The notes below the pieces were generated by a model. The model did not search any database and had not been told where the DNA came from. It saw only the letters and a program-made list of their open reading frames with translations. Shown piece after piece: positions 49,934-59,169 of a stretch of 64,000 nt of DNA. The position numbers and the translations under genes are program-made. Origin of the DNA: Candidatus Flexifilum affinis (GTDB lineage: Bacteria; Chloroflexota; Anaerolineae; Aggregatilineales; Phototrophicaceae); assembly GCA_016713325.1 (NCBI GenBank), contig JADJPJ010000087.1, forward strand, positions 62,001 to 126,000, in the 5' to 3' direction. Position 1 is the first letter of the stretch, and the number at the start of each line of letters is the position of its first letter.

Positions 49934-51489
49934 AGGCTGACCACCAGCAGCCGGATGCGTGCCGGGAGCAGGGGCAGGTGGGGCAGCCAATCCGGGAACA
50001 ACTCGATTTGCGGAACAGTGCCCGCGGCCAGTTCAATGGTGTTCTGCAAATAGACGACCGCGTCGGCACTCGACCGGGTGGCCAGGCTCTGCTGGAGCGC
50101 CCCTATGTCGAGATTGGCGGTGGCCTGCCCGCTGGCGTAGACCGTGAAGGTTACACCGCCGTCGGGGTCGATACCGGTGACCGCGCGCCGCTCATAGGAC
50201 ATCGAATCGGGCCGGACGATGTAGCTGCGCGGAATCTGCGCCGCAAGACGAGCGAACGCGACCTGCTGCGCCAGATCTTCGTCGACCGCCGTCGCCTGCA
50301 CCACGGCGCGCATGGTCAGGGTGATCTCGTCGGTCGAGTCCCCGACACTGTGTGAGAACGTCATCCAGTCGTCGCGTTCCTCAACAATGCCGATGGTTTC
50401 GCTGATCAGGAACTGGCTCTCTTCAAGCCGGGGCTGCATCTCGTCAAAAGCGCGGTCCTGAATCTGCTGGCGCAAGATGGCGATCAGCCGGTCGCGATCC
50501 TCACTGCTGACGGCGTTGGTGACCCGCCGCTCGCCGCCAAAGGTGGGGGAGACGTTGCGCACCTCGACCTGATCAGCCAGCGGGCCGACCACCGTGTTGA
50601 TCATGCCGGCCTCAACGTTGCCGATGTCACCGGCGGCTTCTTCGACAGCCTCGATCGGAACTTCGATCTGCAATCCCTGACCTGCGGGAACCTCGGCCTC
50701 GACCATCGTGCGAAACAGGATGGGCGCGCCGGCGCCGGTGCTCACAAAAGCGCCGGCCGGAATAGCCGCAGCATTCCCGGTCTTGTTGATGAAGACGACG
50801 GCTCCGGTCGCCCGGGCCACCCCCAACTGCTGGACCCCGCTGGTGGCGATTGTCGCCCGTTCTTCGACCTGGGCGCGCACGACCAGGGCCGGGATAACGC
50901 CGGTTTCGACGTCGACGCGCATCAGTTCGCTGTCCGGCACCGCCCGCACACCCGCCTCGACCTCAAGCGTCTGCTGCAAGGGCACGATCGTCACGGTTGC
51001 GCTGGGGATGGCGGCATAAGCCGCGCCACCCACTGCCAGGATGAACAGGATCACCAGCGCCAGACGCGACAGCATCTTGATGCGCCTCTGAGCGGGGCTG
51101 AGCGGTTCGGCGCGCACCCGGCTGGCGACTTCGATCAGTTCATCGGGTTCAGGTTCGTCTTTCGGCTTGTGAAAGCGGTTGGTGAACACCTTGGCGCGGC
51201 CCCGGCGCCACTTCTGCTTCTCGCTGCCGCCGATGGTCTCGAAGGTGCTGATGTTCAGTTCGCGCGCGTTGCGAATGACCTGGTCGTCGTGGGTGACCAG
51301 CGCCATCTTGATTGCTAGGCGCATCGCCTCACGCTGCACCAGGACCAGATCCAGCTTGCGGGTGAGGGCGGTCCCTTGCTCCGGCCAGATCAGCAGCACA
51401 CGCTGGCCGCGCAGAAAGGTCAGGCGGTCGCGCACCGACGCGGCATCTTCATTGGGTTCAAGCTGGACGAATTCTGGCTTGGGTGGCAT
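49930..51489 (-). CDS. baseplate-J-like domain membrane protein
   Basis: This 519-residue protein has a soluble N-terminal domain of about 140 residues with VLLIWPEQGTALTRKLDL and THDDQVIRNARELNI. One transmembrane helix follows (about 141-161, LALVILFILAVGGAAYAAI), then a large extracytoplasmic region. That region carries a baseplate J/gp47-like core, with PAGAFVSTGAGAPILFRT, EAAGDIGNVEAGMINTV and VTNAVSSEDRDRLI. In this lineage such proteins recur beside ruvX/alaS with no phage genes, so I do not read it as prophage. The function is unknown; the N-terminal half resembles a DNA/nucleotide-binding alpha/beta fold by pattern only. Confidence 0.8.
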   Translation of the reverse strand: MPPKPEFVQLEPNEDAASVRDRLTFLRGQRVLLIWPEQGTALTRKLDLVLVQREAMRLAIKMALVTHDDQVIRNARELNISTFETIGGSEKQKWRRGRAKVFTNRFHKPKDEPEPDELIEVASRVRAEPLSPAQRRIKMLSRLALVILFILAVGGAAYAAIPSATVTIVPLQQTLEVEAGVRAVPDSELMRVDVETGVIPALVVRAQVEERATIATSGVQQLGVARATGAVVFINKTGNAAAIPAGAFVSTGAGAPILFRTMVEAEVPAGQGLQIEVPIEAVEEAAGDIGNVEAGMINTVVGPLADQVEVRNVSPTFGGERRVTNAVSSEDRDRLIAILRQQIQDRAFDEMQPRLEESQFLISETIGIVEERDDWMTFSHSVGDSTDEITLTMRAVVQATAVDEDLAQQVAFARLAAQIPRSYIVRPDSMSYERRAVTGIDPDGGVTFTVYASGQATANLDIGALQQSLATRSSADAVVYLQNTIELAAGTVPQIELFPDWLPHLPLLPARIRLLVVSL

Positions 51490-51559
51490 CGAGTGTCAGA
51501 GCCTCAGCCTGTGATGTGCGGAAAGGGGCCACGGCATCCCGGACCCCTTTCGCAGCAAG

Positions 51560-54254
51560 TTACGCCTCAAGAAGTTTGCGCGCCTGAGCCAGCGCATCGG
51601 GCAGTTTGGCGGCGTTGCGCCCACCAGCCTGCGCCATGTTGGGACGGCCGCCGCCGCCGCCATCGACCACGGCGGCGATCTGCTTTACAAGATTGCCGGC
51701 GTGAACGCCCTGCTTGGTCAGGTCGTCGGTCACCGTGACAAACAACTGCGGTTTGCCGTCGATCACGCTGCCAAGCACCATGACGCCGCTCTTGACCGCA
51801 TTGCGGAACCAGTCCGACATTTCGCGGAGCATTTCCAGCGGCACATCGCTAATCTGGACGACAAGCGCCTGCTTGCCGTTGATCGTCTCCATGCCGGCCA
51901 GGAGCCTGTCAAATTGCTGCCTGGCCAGTTCGCGCTGAAGGACGGCGATCTGCTTGCGGGCGCTGGCCAGCTCATCCTGAAGGCTGATCAGGCGCGTGCC
52001 GACCTGCTCCGGCTGCGCGTTCAACTGCGCGGCGATCTGGCCGAGAGTCGCCATCTGCTGCTGGAGGTACTCCACCGCCGCATGGCCGGTCAGCGCTTCC
52101 ACGCGCCGGATGCCCGCGCTGACGCTGCCCTCGCCGACGAAGACGAAGGTGCCGATTTCCGCAGTCGAACGGACGTGGCAGCCGCCGCACAGTTCGTAGC
52201 TGTAGCGGTCACCATTGTTGACGATCGTGACCGTGCGGACGCGGTCGCCATACTTTTCGCCGAAGAGCGCCATCGCGCCTTCGGCCTTGGCTTCGCTCAG
52301 CGATTTCTCCACCGTCGCGACGGGGTAGTTGCGCAGAATGTAGTCGTTGATCTCTGCCTCGATGGCGTGCAACTCTTCGGGCAACACCTTGGTGTCGTGC
52401 GCGAAGTCGAAGCGCAGCCGGTCGGGGGCGACCAGCGAGCCGCGCTGCTGGACATGCGTGCCCAGGTGGTGGCGCAGCGCCGCATGCAGCAAGTGTGTGC
52501 CCGTGTGGTTGCGGGTGATATCGGCGCGGCGTTCGCGGTCGACCTCGACCCAGGCAGGTTTCGCCGGCGCGCGGCGTGCCCTCGACAACCTCGCCGACGT
52601 GGACGATCAGCCCGCCAACCGGACGGCGCACGTCTTCCACCTCGACGCGCCATCCTTCGCCGCTCAGCACGCCGGTGTCGCTGACCTGACCGCCGGCCTC
52701 GACGTAGAAGTTGGTCTTCGCCAGGACGATCTCGACTTTTTCGCCAGCCATGACCGATTCAACCGGCTGGCCGTTCTGCATCAAGGCGAGGACGCGGCTC
52801 TCAAAGGGCGCCGGATCGTAGGGTGTGTAGGCGACGCCGGACTTCGGCAGGCCGTCGGGCTGGGCGGTGAGCTGCGCCAGCACGGCGTTGTAGGCCTCAC
52901 CCATGTCGATCTCGCCCATCGCCTTGCCGCCGCCGCTGACCAGCGCATGCTCCTGCTCGGCAGTCTGGAAGCCGGACACGTCGACGGCGAGTCCGCGCTC
53001 TTCGACGATGTCCTTGGTCACCTGGATCGGCAGGCCGAGGGTTGCCTTGAGGTAGAAGGCCACGTCGCCGGAAAGCTGGCCATCCGGCGGAAGCTTGTCC
53101 AGTTCGGCTTCGAGTTCGGCGATGCCGCGATCCATCGTGCGGCGGAAGCGTTCTTCTTCCTGGGTGATGATCCGCTTGATGCGGTCGGCTTTCTCTACCA
53201 GATCGGTATAATGCCCGCCCATGACGTCGATGACGGCGTCTGCGACGTGCGCCAGGAACGGCTGATCAAACCCCAGCTTTTCGCCAAAGCGCGCCGCGCG
53301 GCGGATGACCAGGCGGCAGACGGAGTCGCGGCCTTTGGCGCCGGGCAGCACGCCGTCGGCGATCAGGAAAACTGCGGCGCGAATGTGGTCGGCGATCACA
53401 CGGTAGGGCACGATGTTGGCATTGCGCTCTTCGTCACTGTGCCCGGTCAGGCGCTGTGTCGCGGCGAAGATGGGCAGGAACAGGTCGGTTTCGTAGTTGC
53501 TGGCCACGCCGTTGACGACCGACAGGATGCGCTCCAGGCCCATGCCGGTGTCGACGCCGGGGGCGGGCAGCGGCACGTCGAACTCGCCGGTATGTGTCGG
53601 GTCCGCCTGGGTGCGGTTGAACTGCATGAAAACCAGATTCCACAGCTCCAGGAAGCGGTCGTCTTCAGCCTGCATCAGGTCGATAATGCTGTCGGTGCCG
53701 AGCTCGGGCGTCTTGTCCCAGTGGATCTCACTCGTCGGGCCGCAGGGGCCGGTTTCCGCCATCTGCCAGAAATTGGTCTTCGGACCCATGCGCGCGACCC
53801 GCTTGGGGTCGACGCCGATGTCGTTGATCCATATGTCGTAGGCCTCGTCGTCGTCGCGGTAAACGGTGAAGGCGAGACGGTCTTTCGGCAGCTTGTAGAC
53901 TTCAGTCAGCACGGCATACGCGTAACGGATGGCATCACGCTTGAAGTAATCCCCAAAACTGAAGTTGCCGAGCATTTCAAAAAAAGTATGGTGGCGCGGC
54001 GACGGCCCGACGTTTTCCAGGTCGGAATGCTTCCCTGCGACGCGCATGCACTTCTGGCTGGTGGTGGCGCGCCGGTAGTCGCGCTTGTCCAGGCCAAGGA
54101 AAACGTCTTTGAACTGCACCATGCCGGCGTTGGTGAAGAGCAGGGTCGGGTCATTGGAAGGAACCAGCGACGACGACGCCACCACGTTGTGCCCCATCTC
54201 GGCGAAAAAATCGAGAAATGCCTGCCGCGCTTCCGCGCTGGACATCGGTTTCAT
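51560..54254 (-). pseudogene. alaS: alanyl-tRNA synthetase, split by a +1 frameshift
   Basis: Together the two frames give about 897 residues, the expected full length. The N-terminal class II catalytic part runs from ATG 54254 (MKPMSSAEARQAFLDFFAEMGH) through FTNAGMVQFKDVFLG and GPCGPTSEIHWD to about 52560. The editing domain continues in another frame from about 52558, with RNHTGTHLLHAALR and CGGCHVRST, to the C-terminal oligomerisation domain ending at 51560. The length of 2695 bases is one too many. Reading GAACCTGCC for GAAACCTGCC (extra T in the plus-strand TTT at 52559-52561) restores E-P-A-W-V-E. The gene is essential, so an indel error is likely. A good promoter lies at 54310-54338. 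Confidence 0.92.
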
Positions 54255-54621
54255 AGCGAATGCTCCGCTGCGATTGTGTCTGCTGGTGTCGTAGATCGAA
54301 CCGTCGCCGATTATAGTTCCCTGGCACAGGATTGTGTAGAAGTGTTTTATTGCTCTGCCGCCGCCATACTCGGCTACGGTGTTCCACTTAACCTGTTGTT
54401 CAGTGACCGAACTTCTTGAACTTGAACAGGCGGCAATGACATACGCTGGCTGACACAGCATTGCGACGCCATGATCGAAGCGTCGGCATTTGCCGTGTGC
54501 GAGTTCATGGAGCGGCGGTTCGCGTTTGCCTGTGGGGGGAGGGCATGGGTATAGTCTCAGGGTCGGTGACGCGATCGCCGGCACAGACCGACCCTCTTTG
54601 AGACCACAAGTGAGAACCATC
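54255..54621. other. intergenic region between divergent alaS and PPOX genes
   Basis: About 367 bases carry no credible gene. The left part holds the alaS promoter (54310-54338) and a leader of roughly 48 bases. The rest toward 54621 contains short imperfect GC-rich runs. I see no T-box, repeat array or terminator here. Long frames crossing it belong to shadows. Confidence 0.6.
54310..54338 (-). promoter_or_regulatory. alaS operon promoter
   Basis: On the minus strand a TACACA -35 box (54333-54338), a 17-base spacer and a perfect TATAAT -10 box (54310-54315) lie about 55 bases ahead of the alaS ATG. Confidence 0.6.
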
Positions 54622-55035
54622 ATGCAGCTCAGCCCAGAAGTCCGCGCTTTCCTCCAGACTCCCTTCATCGCCCGACTCAGCGTCATCGACCCCAACGGGT
54701 TTCCGCACACCGTGCCGCTCTGGTTCGACGTCGAAGGTGACGACATCATCATCATCAGCGATCGCAACACGAAGAAGATCCCCTACATTGATGCCAATCC
54801 GAAGGCCTGCATCTGCGTCGGCGGCGGGGAGACGGCAGACGGCGTCGCAGGTCCCGGCTATCTGTTCAAGGGCGAAGCCTTTAACGAGGAAGACCCCGGT
54901 TTCTACTGGCTCCGGCGTATGACGCTGCGCTATGAGCAGGGGGAAAAGGCCGAGCAGGACATCGAGCTGTGGCGGACGACCCTTGACATGATGATCATCC
55001 GCTTCAAAGTGCAGAAGGTTAGCAAGGTCGCCTGA
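54622..55035 (+). CDS. PPOX-fold (pyridoxamine 5'-phosphate oxidase-like) protein
   Basis: The protein of 137 residues begins MQLSPEVRAFLQTPFIARLSVID (ATG 54622). The split-barrel flavin-binding fold is signalled by GFPHTVPLWFDVEGDDIIIISDR and PKACICVGGG. This small group includes F420- and FMN-binding oxidoreductases and heme-degrading relatives; the cofactor is not evident. The upstream in-frame extension was discarded as it has no domain. It lies alone between divergent alaS and tyrS. Confidence 0.85.
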   Translation: MQLSPEVRAFLQTPFIARLSVIDPNGFPHTVPLWFDVEGDDIIIISDRNTKKIPYIDANPKACICVGGGETADGVAGPGYLFKGEAFNEEDPGFYWLRRMTLRYEQGEKAEQDIELWRTTLDMMIIRFKVQKVSKVA

Positions 55036-55113
55036 CGCGCCGCTTGACAGCAACTCCCAAACCGTGCAACACTGTGTCACAATGGTTCATGATGGTCCAA
55101 TGCCGCCATGATC

Positions 55114-55122
55114 TGCTATACT
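55114..55122 (+). promoter_or_regulatory. extended -10 promoter of tyrS
   Basis: TGCTATACT fits an extended -10 box. The predicted transcript start is about 55129, leaving a leader of about 16 bases before the ATG at 55145. No clear ribosome site is present in the leader. Confidence 0.5.
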
Positions 55123-55144
55123 TGCACCCATAGCGCGATGCAAA

Positions 55145-56395
55145 ATGAGTGAAACCCACATGGCGACGATTGACGAACAAGTTGAAATCCTGATGTCTGG
55201 CGCCGAATACGGCGATCCGCAGACCAAAGTGAGTATGGCGCGCGAGCTTCGTGAGCGCTTGATCGAGGCGGAAAAGCAGGGCCGGCCCCTGCGCGTGTAC
55301 TGCGGCTACGATCCGCGCACCTCCGACCTGCACCTGGGACACACCATCACCATGCGCAAGCTGCGCCAGTTCCAGGAATTCGGACACGACGTGACCTTCC
55401 TCATTGGCACGTTCACCAGCCTGATCGGTGACCCGTCCGATAAGGAAAAGGCCCGCGAGCAGCTCACGCGTGAACAGGTCGAGGAGAACGCGCGCACCTA
55501 CGCGCAGCAGGCGTTCAAGATTCTCGATCCCAACCTGACGCGCATTCGCCGCAATGACGAGTGGCTGTCCACGCTGGACTTCGCCGACATCATCCGGTTG
55601 GCGTCCAACTTTACGGTGCAGCAGTTCCTGGTCCGCGAAAACTTCAGCAAGCGCATGGAGTCGGGCCAGCCCATCTACCTGCACGAATTCTTCTACGGGC
55701 TGATGCAGGGCTACGACGCGGTAGCGCAGGAAGCCGACGTGCAGGTGGGCGGCCAGGACCAGCTCTTCAATATCGTCGTGGCCGGCCGAAAACTCCAGGA
55801 AGGCCTGGGACAGAAGCCGCAGATCGCCATCATCATGGGCGAGAGTCTGCCCGGTACGGACGGCTCCGCCAAGATGAGCAAGAGCATGGGCAACCATATT
55901 CCGCTCCTGGCCGAGCCATGGGACATGTACGGCAAGGTCATGAGTCTGCCCGATGCCGCCATGCCCATCTTCTACAAGCTGATCCTGGGTTGGTCAGGTC
56001 CGAAGCTGGAAGACATCAAGGCGGGGCTGGCCAGCGGCGCACTGCACCCGAATGACACCAAGATGCAGCTCGCCCGCGAGATCGTCAGCATCTTCCACAG
56101 TCCGGAAGATGCCGAGGCGGCGCAGAGGCGCTGGGATGAGGTTTTCCGCAGCGGCAGCGGCATCCCCGAGGATATTCCGGAGGCGACGCTGAGCGGCGAA
56201 GAAAAAGTAGTGGACATTCTGCGTCGGCTGAACATGGTGAGCAGCGGCGGCGAGGCGCGCCGGCTGATCGAGCAGGGCGGCGTGCGCGCCGACGGCGCGC
56301 CGATCACCGACGTGCATGCCACACTGAAATCGGAAGCTCTGCCTGTCGTCTTGCAGGTGGGCAAGCGCAAGTTCGTGCGGCTAGTTGCCGGCTAA
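55145..56395 (+). CDS. tyrS: tyrosyl-tRNA synthetase
   Basis: This 416-residue class I synthetase has the Tyr-binding VYCGYDPRTSDLHLGH (HIGH motif as HLGH), VQVGGQDQLFNIV, and the KMSKS motif as AKMSKSMGN. The C-terminal S4-like RNA-binding domain (VSSGGEARRLIEQGGVRADG) is complete. The pattern is the TyrZ subclass. A second in-frame ATG lies five codons in (MATIDEQ). It is transcribed alone and ends 14 bases from the convergent TSUP gene. Confidence 0.97.
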   Translation: MSETHMATIDEQVEILMSGAEYGDPQTKVSMARELRERLIEAEKQGRPLRVYCGYDPRTSDLHLGHTITMRKLRQFQEFGHDVTFLIGTFTSLIGDPSDKEKAREQLTREQVEENARTYAQQAFKILDPNLTRIRRNDEWLSTLDFADIIRLASNFTVQQFLVRENFSKRMESGQPIYLHEFFYGLMQGYDAVAQEADVQVGGQDQLFNIVVAGRKLQEGLGQKPQIAIIMGESLPGTDGSAKMSKSMGNHIPLLAEPWDMYGKVMSLPDAAMPIFYKLILGWSGPKLEDIKAGLASGALHPNDTKMQLAREIVSIFHSPEDAEAAQRRWDEVFRSGSGIPEDIPEATLSGEEKVVDILRRLNMVSSGGEARRLIEQGGVRADGAPITDVHATLKSEALPVVLQVGKRKFVRLVAG

Positions 56396-56409
56396 CCGAG
56401 CCCCTCGGG

Positions 56410-57135
56410 TCAACCCAGGAGCAGCAGCACGGCGGCTATCGCCAGCACGATCAGCAGGATACGCTCGAACCACAGTCGGTCGATACGCATCACAACGTAT
56501 CGACCGATGAAGACACCCAGCGGGATCATCGGCAGCGCGGCGGCCAGCGTGACCAGCCGGTCCCAACTCAGCAGTCCAGCGTAGATGTAGCCCGGCACCT
56601 TGAGGACGTTCAGCAACAGAAAATACAAGGTGGTTGTGCCGACGAAGGTGCGTGGCGAAAGGTTTTGCAGCAGCAGGTAGGTGGTGAACGGGATGCCGCC
56701 GCTGTTGGCCAGCGCCGAGGCCAGACCGGATGCCGAGCCGGCCAGCACACCATGCCAGTTGCGGGGCTGGTAGTTCGCCGCAAGCAGGCGGCTGCCCAGC
56801 AGCTTGTAAAGGACGAAGGCCAGCGTGAACAGTCCGAGGACGATCTTGAGTGCCCGGTTGTCCAGGCTCAGCAGCAGGTAAGTACCGGCGACGATGCCCA
56901 GGAGCGCCGGCGGCAGCAGCAGCAGAATATAGCGCCGGTCCCACTGCTTCCAGTAGGCGACGAGGGCGAAGAGATCGCCGACGATCAGCAGGGGCAGCAC
57001 CAGGCTAACCGCCTCTGAAACCGGAAACGCGAAAGTCAGCATCGGCGCGACCACGGCCCCCAGGGGCGCGCCCAGCCCGCCCTTTGAGAGACCGATAATC
57101 AGCCCTGCCAGGACGACGACAACGAGGAAGTCCAT
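56410..57135 (-). CDS. TSUP-family permease (TauE/SafE)
   Basis: This 241-residue protein of about eight helices has the two TauE/SafE-type motifs: GLSKGGLGAPLGAVVAPML near the N-terminus and GLASALANSGGIPFTTYLL in the middle. Such proteins move sulfite, sulfonates or other organic anions; the substrate is not visible. It stands alone. Confidence 0.9.
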   Translation of the reverse strand: MDFLVVVVLAGLIIGLSKGGLGAPLGAVVAPMLTFAFPVSEAVSLVLPLLIVGDLFALVAYWKQWDRRYILLLLPPALLGIVAGTYLLLSLDNRALKIVLGLFTLAFVLYKLLGSRLLAANYQPRNWHGVLAGSASGLASALANSGGIPFTTYLLLQNLSPRTFVGTTTLYFLLLNVLKVPGYIYAGLLSWDRLVTLAAALPMIPLGVFIGRYVVMRIDRLWFERILLIVLAIAAVLLLLG

Positions 57136-57213
57136 CGATTGGTAGCCTTGTTCGGGAAATACCGCAGCATTCTAGCATAACCGGAATGCACGCGATGAAT
57201 GGACGGTGATGGT

Positions 57214-58321
57214 ATGAGCCAATACGGGGATTTGCGAGACGACCCGCTGCCGTATCGCATCTGGGGGCAGCAGTACATCGACCCGGAAGCCGTGAAGCAG
57301 ATGGACAATGCCATGCGCCTGCCGGTCAGCGTCGCCGGGGCACTGATGCCAGACGCCCACGTCGGTTATGGCCTGCCGATCGGCGGTGTGCTGGCGGTCG
57401 AGGATGCGGTGATCCCCTATGCCGTCGGCGTCGATATTGCCTGCCGCATGCGCCTGACGCTGTTCAAAGAGTCGCCCATTCTGATTCAGCAGAAGATCGG
57501 CCAGTTCAGAAAGGCGCTGCTGGAGCAGACCCGTTTTGGCGCCGGCGCCAGGTGGACGGGCAACGACCGCGCGCAGCACGAAGTGCTCGACGACCCCGAC
57601 TGGAATGCGACCAAATTTCTTAAATCCCTCAAGTCGATCGCCATGGAGCAGCTCGGCACGAGCGGGAGCGGCAACCACTTTGTGGAGTGGGGAGCCTTCC
57701 GGCTCGACGAGGACCGGCCCGACGTCGGGCTGGAGCGCGGGCAGTATCTGGCGCTCCTCTCGCACAGCGGTTCACGTGGGGTGGGCTACAAGATCTCTGG
57801 CCGGGCGCTTTGCCGCCGCCAACCATGAGGTCATCCATCAGCGCGTCAGCAAGGCCGCCGGGGTGAAGCCGGTGTTCAGCGTTGAAAACCATCACAATTT
57901 CGCCTGGAAGGAGACGATGCCGGCGCCGCGCGGCTACCAGCAGACGGAGCGCGAAGTCATTGTGCATCGCAAAGGCGCGACCCCGGCGGGGCAGGGTGTC
58001 TTCGGCGTGATTCCCGGCTCGATGGGCGATCCTGGCTATCTGGTGCGCGGCAGGGGCCTCGCAGAATCGCTGAACTCGGCGTCGCACGGCGCCGGGCGGC
58101 AGATGAGCAGGCGGCAGGCGAAGGAGACGATCACCAAGGCGGAACGGGACCGCTATCTGAAGGAGCACGGCGTGACCCTGTTGGGCGGCGGACTGGATGA
58201 AGCGCCGCAGGCCTACAAGCCGATCGAGCAGGTGATCGAAGTACAGCACGATCTGGTGGAGGTCGTCGGCCAGTTCAAGCCGGTGGTGGTGCGTATGACC
58301 GACGAAGCAGGGTATGATTGA
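57214..58321 (+). pseudogene. rtcB: RNA-splicing ligase RtcB, split by a +1 frameshift
   Basis: Two frames together give about 368 residues. The first, from ATG 57214, has LPIGGVLAVED, YAVGVDIACRM (metal Cys), GTSGSGNHFVEW and LSHSGSRGVGYKI. The second, from about 57800, has NHEVIHQRV, VENHHNFAWKE, GATPAGQGVFGVIPGSMGDPG, and the guanylylated-His motif SASHGAGRQMSR. The length of 1108 bases is one too many, and removing a base near 57795-57812 joins the frames. RtcB joins 2',3'-cyclic phosphate and 5'-OH RNA ends with Mn and GTP. The stop overlaps the next ATG (TGATG at 58319-58323). Confidence 0.88.
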
Positions 58322-59169
58322 TGGCTTCACTCTCGGAGAGCGGCGAGCATTCCATGATCGAATTCACCATCGACGAGCTGATCAGCGTCTGCATTTCGCG
58401 CCAGGTCGAGGACGGCGAGGTGCTGGCGCAGGGCATCAACACCCCGCTGGTCATGGCCGGATTCATCCTGGCGCAGATGACGCACGCGCCCAATGTCCGC
58501 TTTGCATCGGCCATCGGGCAGAGTCTGTGCCGCGAGCCGGCGGTACTGAGCGTGGGGCGCATCGAGGATCTGTGGCTGGGAAAGGGGCTGCTGCATCTGG
58601 GGTTTGTCAGCGCCGCTGCCGATCTGCTGCCACATTTCAACCCGAAAGAGTTCTTCCGTCCGGCGCAGGTCGATGCGGCAGGAAACACGAACAATATCGC
58701 CTTTGGCAAGGACTATGCCCGACCGCGCATGCGCTTGCCCGGCACAGGCGGCATCCCTGACGTCACCGTGACCTCGGAGCATATCTACCTGTACGTGCCC
58801 CGACACTCCCGAATCACGTTTGTCCCGCGTCTGGACTTTCTCAGCGGAATGGGCCATACCGCCGAGCGCAAACAAGGGCGAGGACCGGTGTATCTGGTCA
58901 GTGACCTGGGCGAGTTCGACTGGGAAGGCGGAAGCATGCGTCTGAAGCATGTGCATCCCGGCGTGACGGTGGAAGATGTGCGCAAGAAGACGGGTTTCGA
59001 ACTGGCGGTCGCGCCAGACTGTGAGACCACCCCGCCGCCGACCGAGGAAGAACTTCGGCTGCTGCGCGAGGTCATCGATCCGCTGGGGGTGCGGAAGCTG
59101 GAGACGCTGGGCGGTTCAGCGCGCCGCGATCTGCTGCGGGAAATCCTCGAACGGGAAAACGCCTATTAG
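58321..59169 (+). CDS. CoA-transferase family I beta subunit
   Basis: The protein of about 282 residues (ATG 58321; a second candidate is MIEFTIDEL at 58354) matches GctB/IpdB-type beta subunits of heteromeric CoA-transferases. Typical segments are FRPAQVDAAGNTNNIAFG, LPGTGGIPDVTVTSEHIYLYVPRHSR and VYLVSDLGEFDWEGG. The essential Glu of such enzymes usually sits in the beta chain. No alpha subunit gene is adjacent. It is translationally coupled to rtcB. Its stop (59167-59169) overlaps that of the convergent binding-protein gene. Confidence 0.8.
   Translation: MASLSESGEHSMIEFTIDELISVCISRQVEDGEVLAQGINTPLVMAGFILAQMTHAPNVRFASAIGQSLCREPAVLSVGRIEDLWLGKGLLHLGFVSAAADLLPHFNPKEFFRPAQVDAAGNTNNIAFGKDYARPRMRLPGTGGIPDVTVTSEHIYLYVPRHSRITFVPRLDFLSGMGHTAERKQGRGPVYLVSDLGEFDWEGGSMRLKHVHPGVTVEDVRKKTGFELAVAPDCETTPPPTEEELRLLREVIDPLGVRKLETLGGSARRDLLREILERENAY

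Noticed and set aside
49930..51489. Prophage remnant based on the baseplate-J-like domain
   Set aside because: No tail, capsid, integrase or att-like repeats nearby; neighbours are core genes in conserved order.
52555..52590. Programmed +1 frameshifting in alaS
   Set aside because: No slippery site or stimulatory structure stands out, and the same kind of lesion occurs in unrelated neighbours.
52347..54419. 690-residue plus-strand frame opposite alaS
   Set aside because: Same artefact; the minus strand carries an unmistakable alanyl-tRNA synthetase.
55036..55144. T-box leader for tyrS
   Set aside because: The spacer is only about 109 bases, the predicted leader about 16, and no T-box sequence or terminator hairpin is seen.
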